NCBI GenBank assembly: GCA_016787375.1
Contig: JAEUUM010000550.1
Span: 1-5,390 of the forward strand
Direction of reading: 5' to 3'
Length of the DNA stretch: 5,390 bases
Source: Saprospiraceae bacterium
GTDB lineage: Bacteria; Bacteroidota; Bacteroidia; Chitinophagales; Saprospiraceae
Shown: positions 5,036 through 5,390 of the stretch, piece by piece
Layout: each line of letters starts with the position of its first letter
Position numbering within the stretch: the stretch's first letter is position 1
Notes under the pieces: model-generated
Told to the model about the DNA's origin: nothing
The model's database searches: none
What the model saw: the letters and a program-made list of their open reading frames with translations, nothing else
Made by a program: the position numbers and the translations under genes

Positions 5036-5390
5036 ATGCTCAATTTGATTTTATTTGGTCCTCCGGGATCCGGCAAAGGAACTCAAGCTGCCAAACTTGT
5101 CGAAAAATACCACTTGCTTCACATATCTACCGGGGATCTTTTTAGATATGAAATGGGCAACAATACTCCACTCGGTTTACTTGCAAAGGATTACATGAGC
5201 AAGGGTCAGCTCGTACCGGATGAAGTTACTATAGGAATGATGAAAAATAAACTTGAAGCTCACCCTGAGGTAGAAGGGTTTATTTTTGATGGTTTTCCAA
5301 GAACAATTCCTCAGGCAAATGCATTAGATGAGCTTCTCAAAGAGAAAAACCAAAGTATCAGTGCGCTAATAGCATTAGGTGTTAATGATG
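5036..5390 (+). CDS. adk: Adenylate kinase, N-terminal part (cut by window end)
   Basis: Cytosolic enzyme that interconverts ATP + AMP and 2 ADP. Only the first 118 codons plus one base are present and the frame is open to the window end; the family is usually about 190-215 residues. Translation from the ATG at 5036 gives MLNLILFGPPGSGKGT, with the P-loop at residues 8-16. It continues with ISTGDLFR (30-37, AMP-binding Thr and Arg37) and DGFPRT (85-90, Arg89) followed by Gln93, all standard AMP-site residues. The LID region and C-terminal arginines lie beyond the window, so the short-LID versus long-LID form cannot be decided. It begins 90 bases after the lipoprotein gene, with no Shine-Dalgarno and no clear promoter box in the gap, so it may be co-transcribed with that gene. 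Nothing suggests truncation other than the window edge. Confidence 0.97.
   Translation, partial: MLNLILFGPPGSGKGTQAAKLVEKYHLLHISTGDLFRYEMGNNTPLGLLAKDYMSKGQLVPDEVTIGMMKNKLEAHPEVEGFIFDGFPRTIPQANALDELLKEKNQSISALIALGVND

Noticed and set aside
1..5390. CRISPR array, insertion sequence, prophage, tRNA or defence-system genes
   Set aside because: There are no regularly spaced repeats, transposase motifs, terminal inverted repeats, tRNA-like folds or defence domains. The content is housekeeping plus one secreted protein.

Overview
The window is AT-rich and reads as an ordinary chromosomal segment from a member of the Bacteroidota. Four things point there: a secreted protein ending in a type IX secretion (T9SS) sorting domain, promoter-like boxes of the TTG-N17-21-TAnnTTTG kind instead of the classical -35/-10, no convincing Shine-Dalgarno sequences in front of the starts, and the prs-rplY gene pair. 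The class or family cannot be fixed from this sequence alone.

Layout from left to right: a hairpin terminator (12-47) lies just past the stop of a minus-strand gene (64-1392). That gene encodes a 442-residue exported protein with a signal peptide, two tandem homologous beta-type modules, a third starch-binding-like module and a T9SS type A C-terminal domain. A divergent intergenic region of 347 bases follows, holding outward promoter candidates for both flanking genes and two inverted repeats. On the plus strand come prs (PRPP synthetase, 1740-2666), rplY/ctc (ribosomal protein bL25, 2773-3342) with its own promoter candidate and a strong 15-bp hairpin terminator (3356-3390), a YafV/NIT2-type omega-amidase (3454-4224), a lipoprotein NlpC/P60 peptidase (4391-4945), and the first 118 codons of adk (adenylate kinase, 5036 to the window end, incomplete).

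The genes are mainly housekeeping. Prs and Adk both act in nucleotide metabolism (Prs uses ATP and releases AMP, which Adk recycles). bL25 belongs to the ribosome, the omega-amidase to metabolite repair and nitrogen salvage, and the NlpC/P60 lipoprotein to the cell wall. Hairpins and promoter-like boxes between them suggest several short transcription units instead of one long operon. I found no CRISPR array, insertion sequence, phage gene, tRNA or rRNA, and no convincing new system. The least ordinary item is the modular T9SS protein, whose duplicated acidic loop is almost invariant between its two copies.
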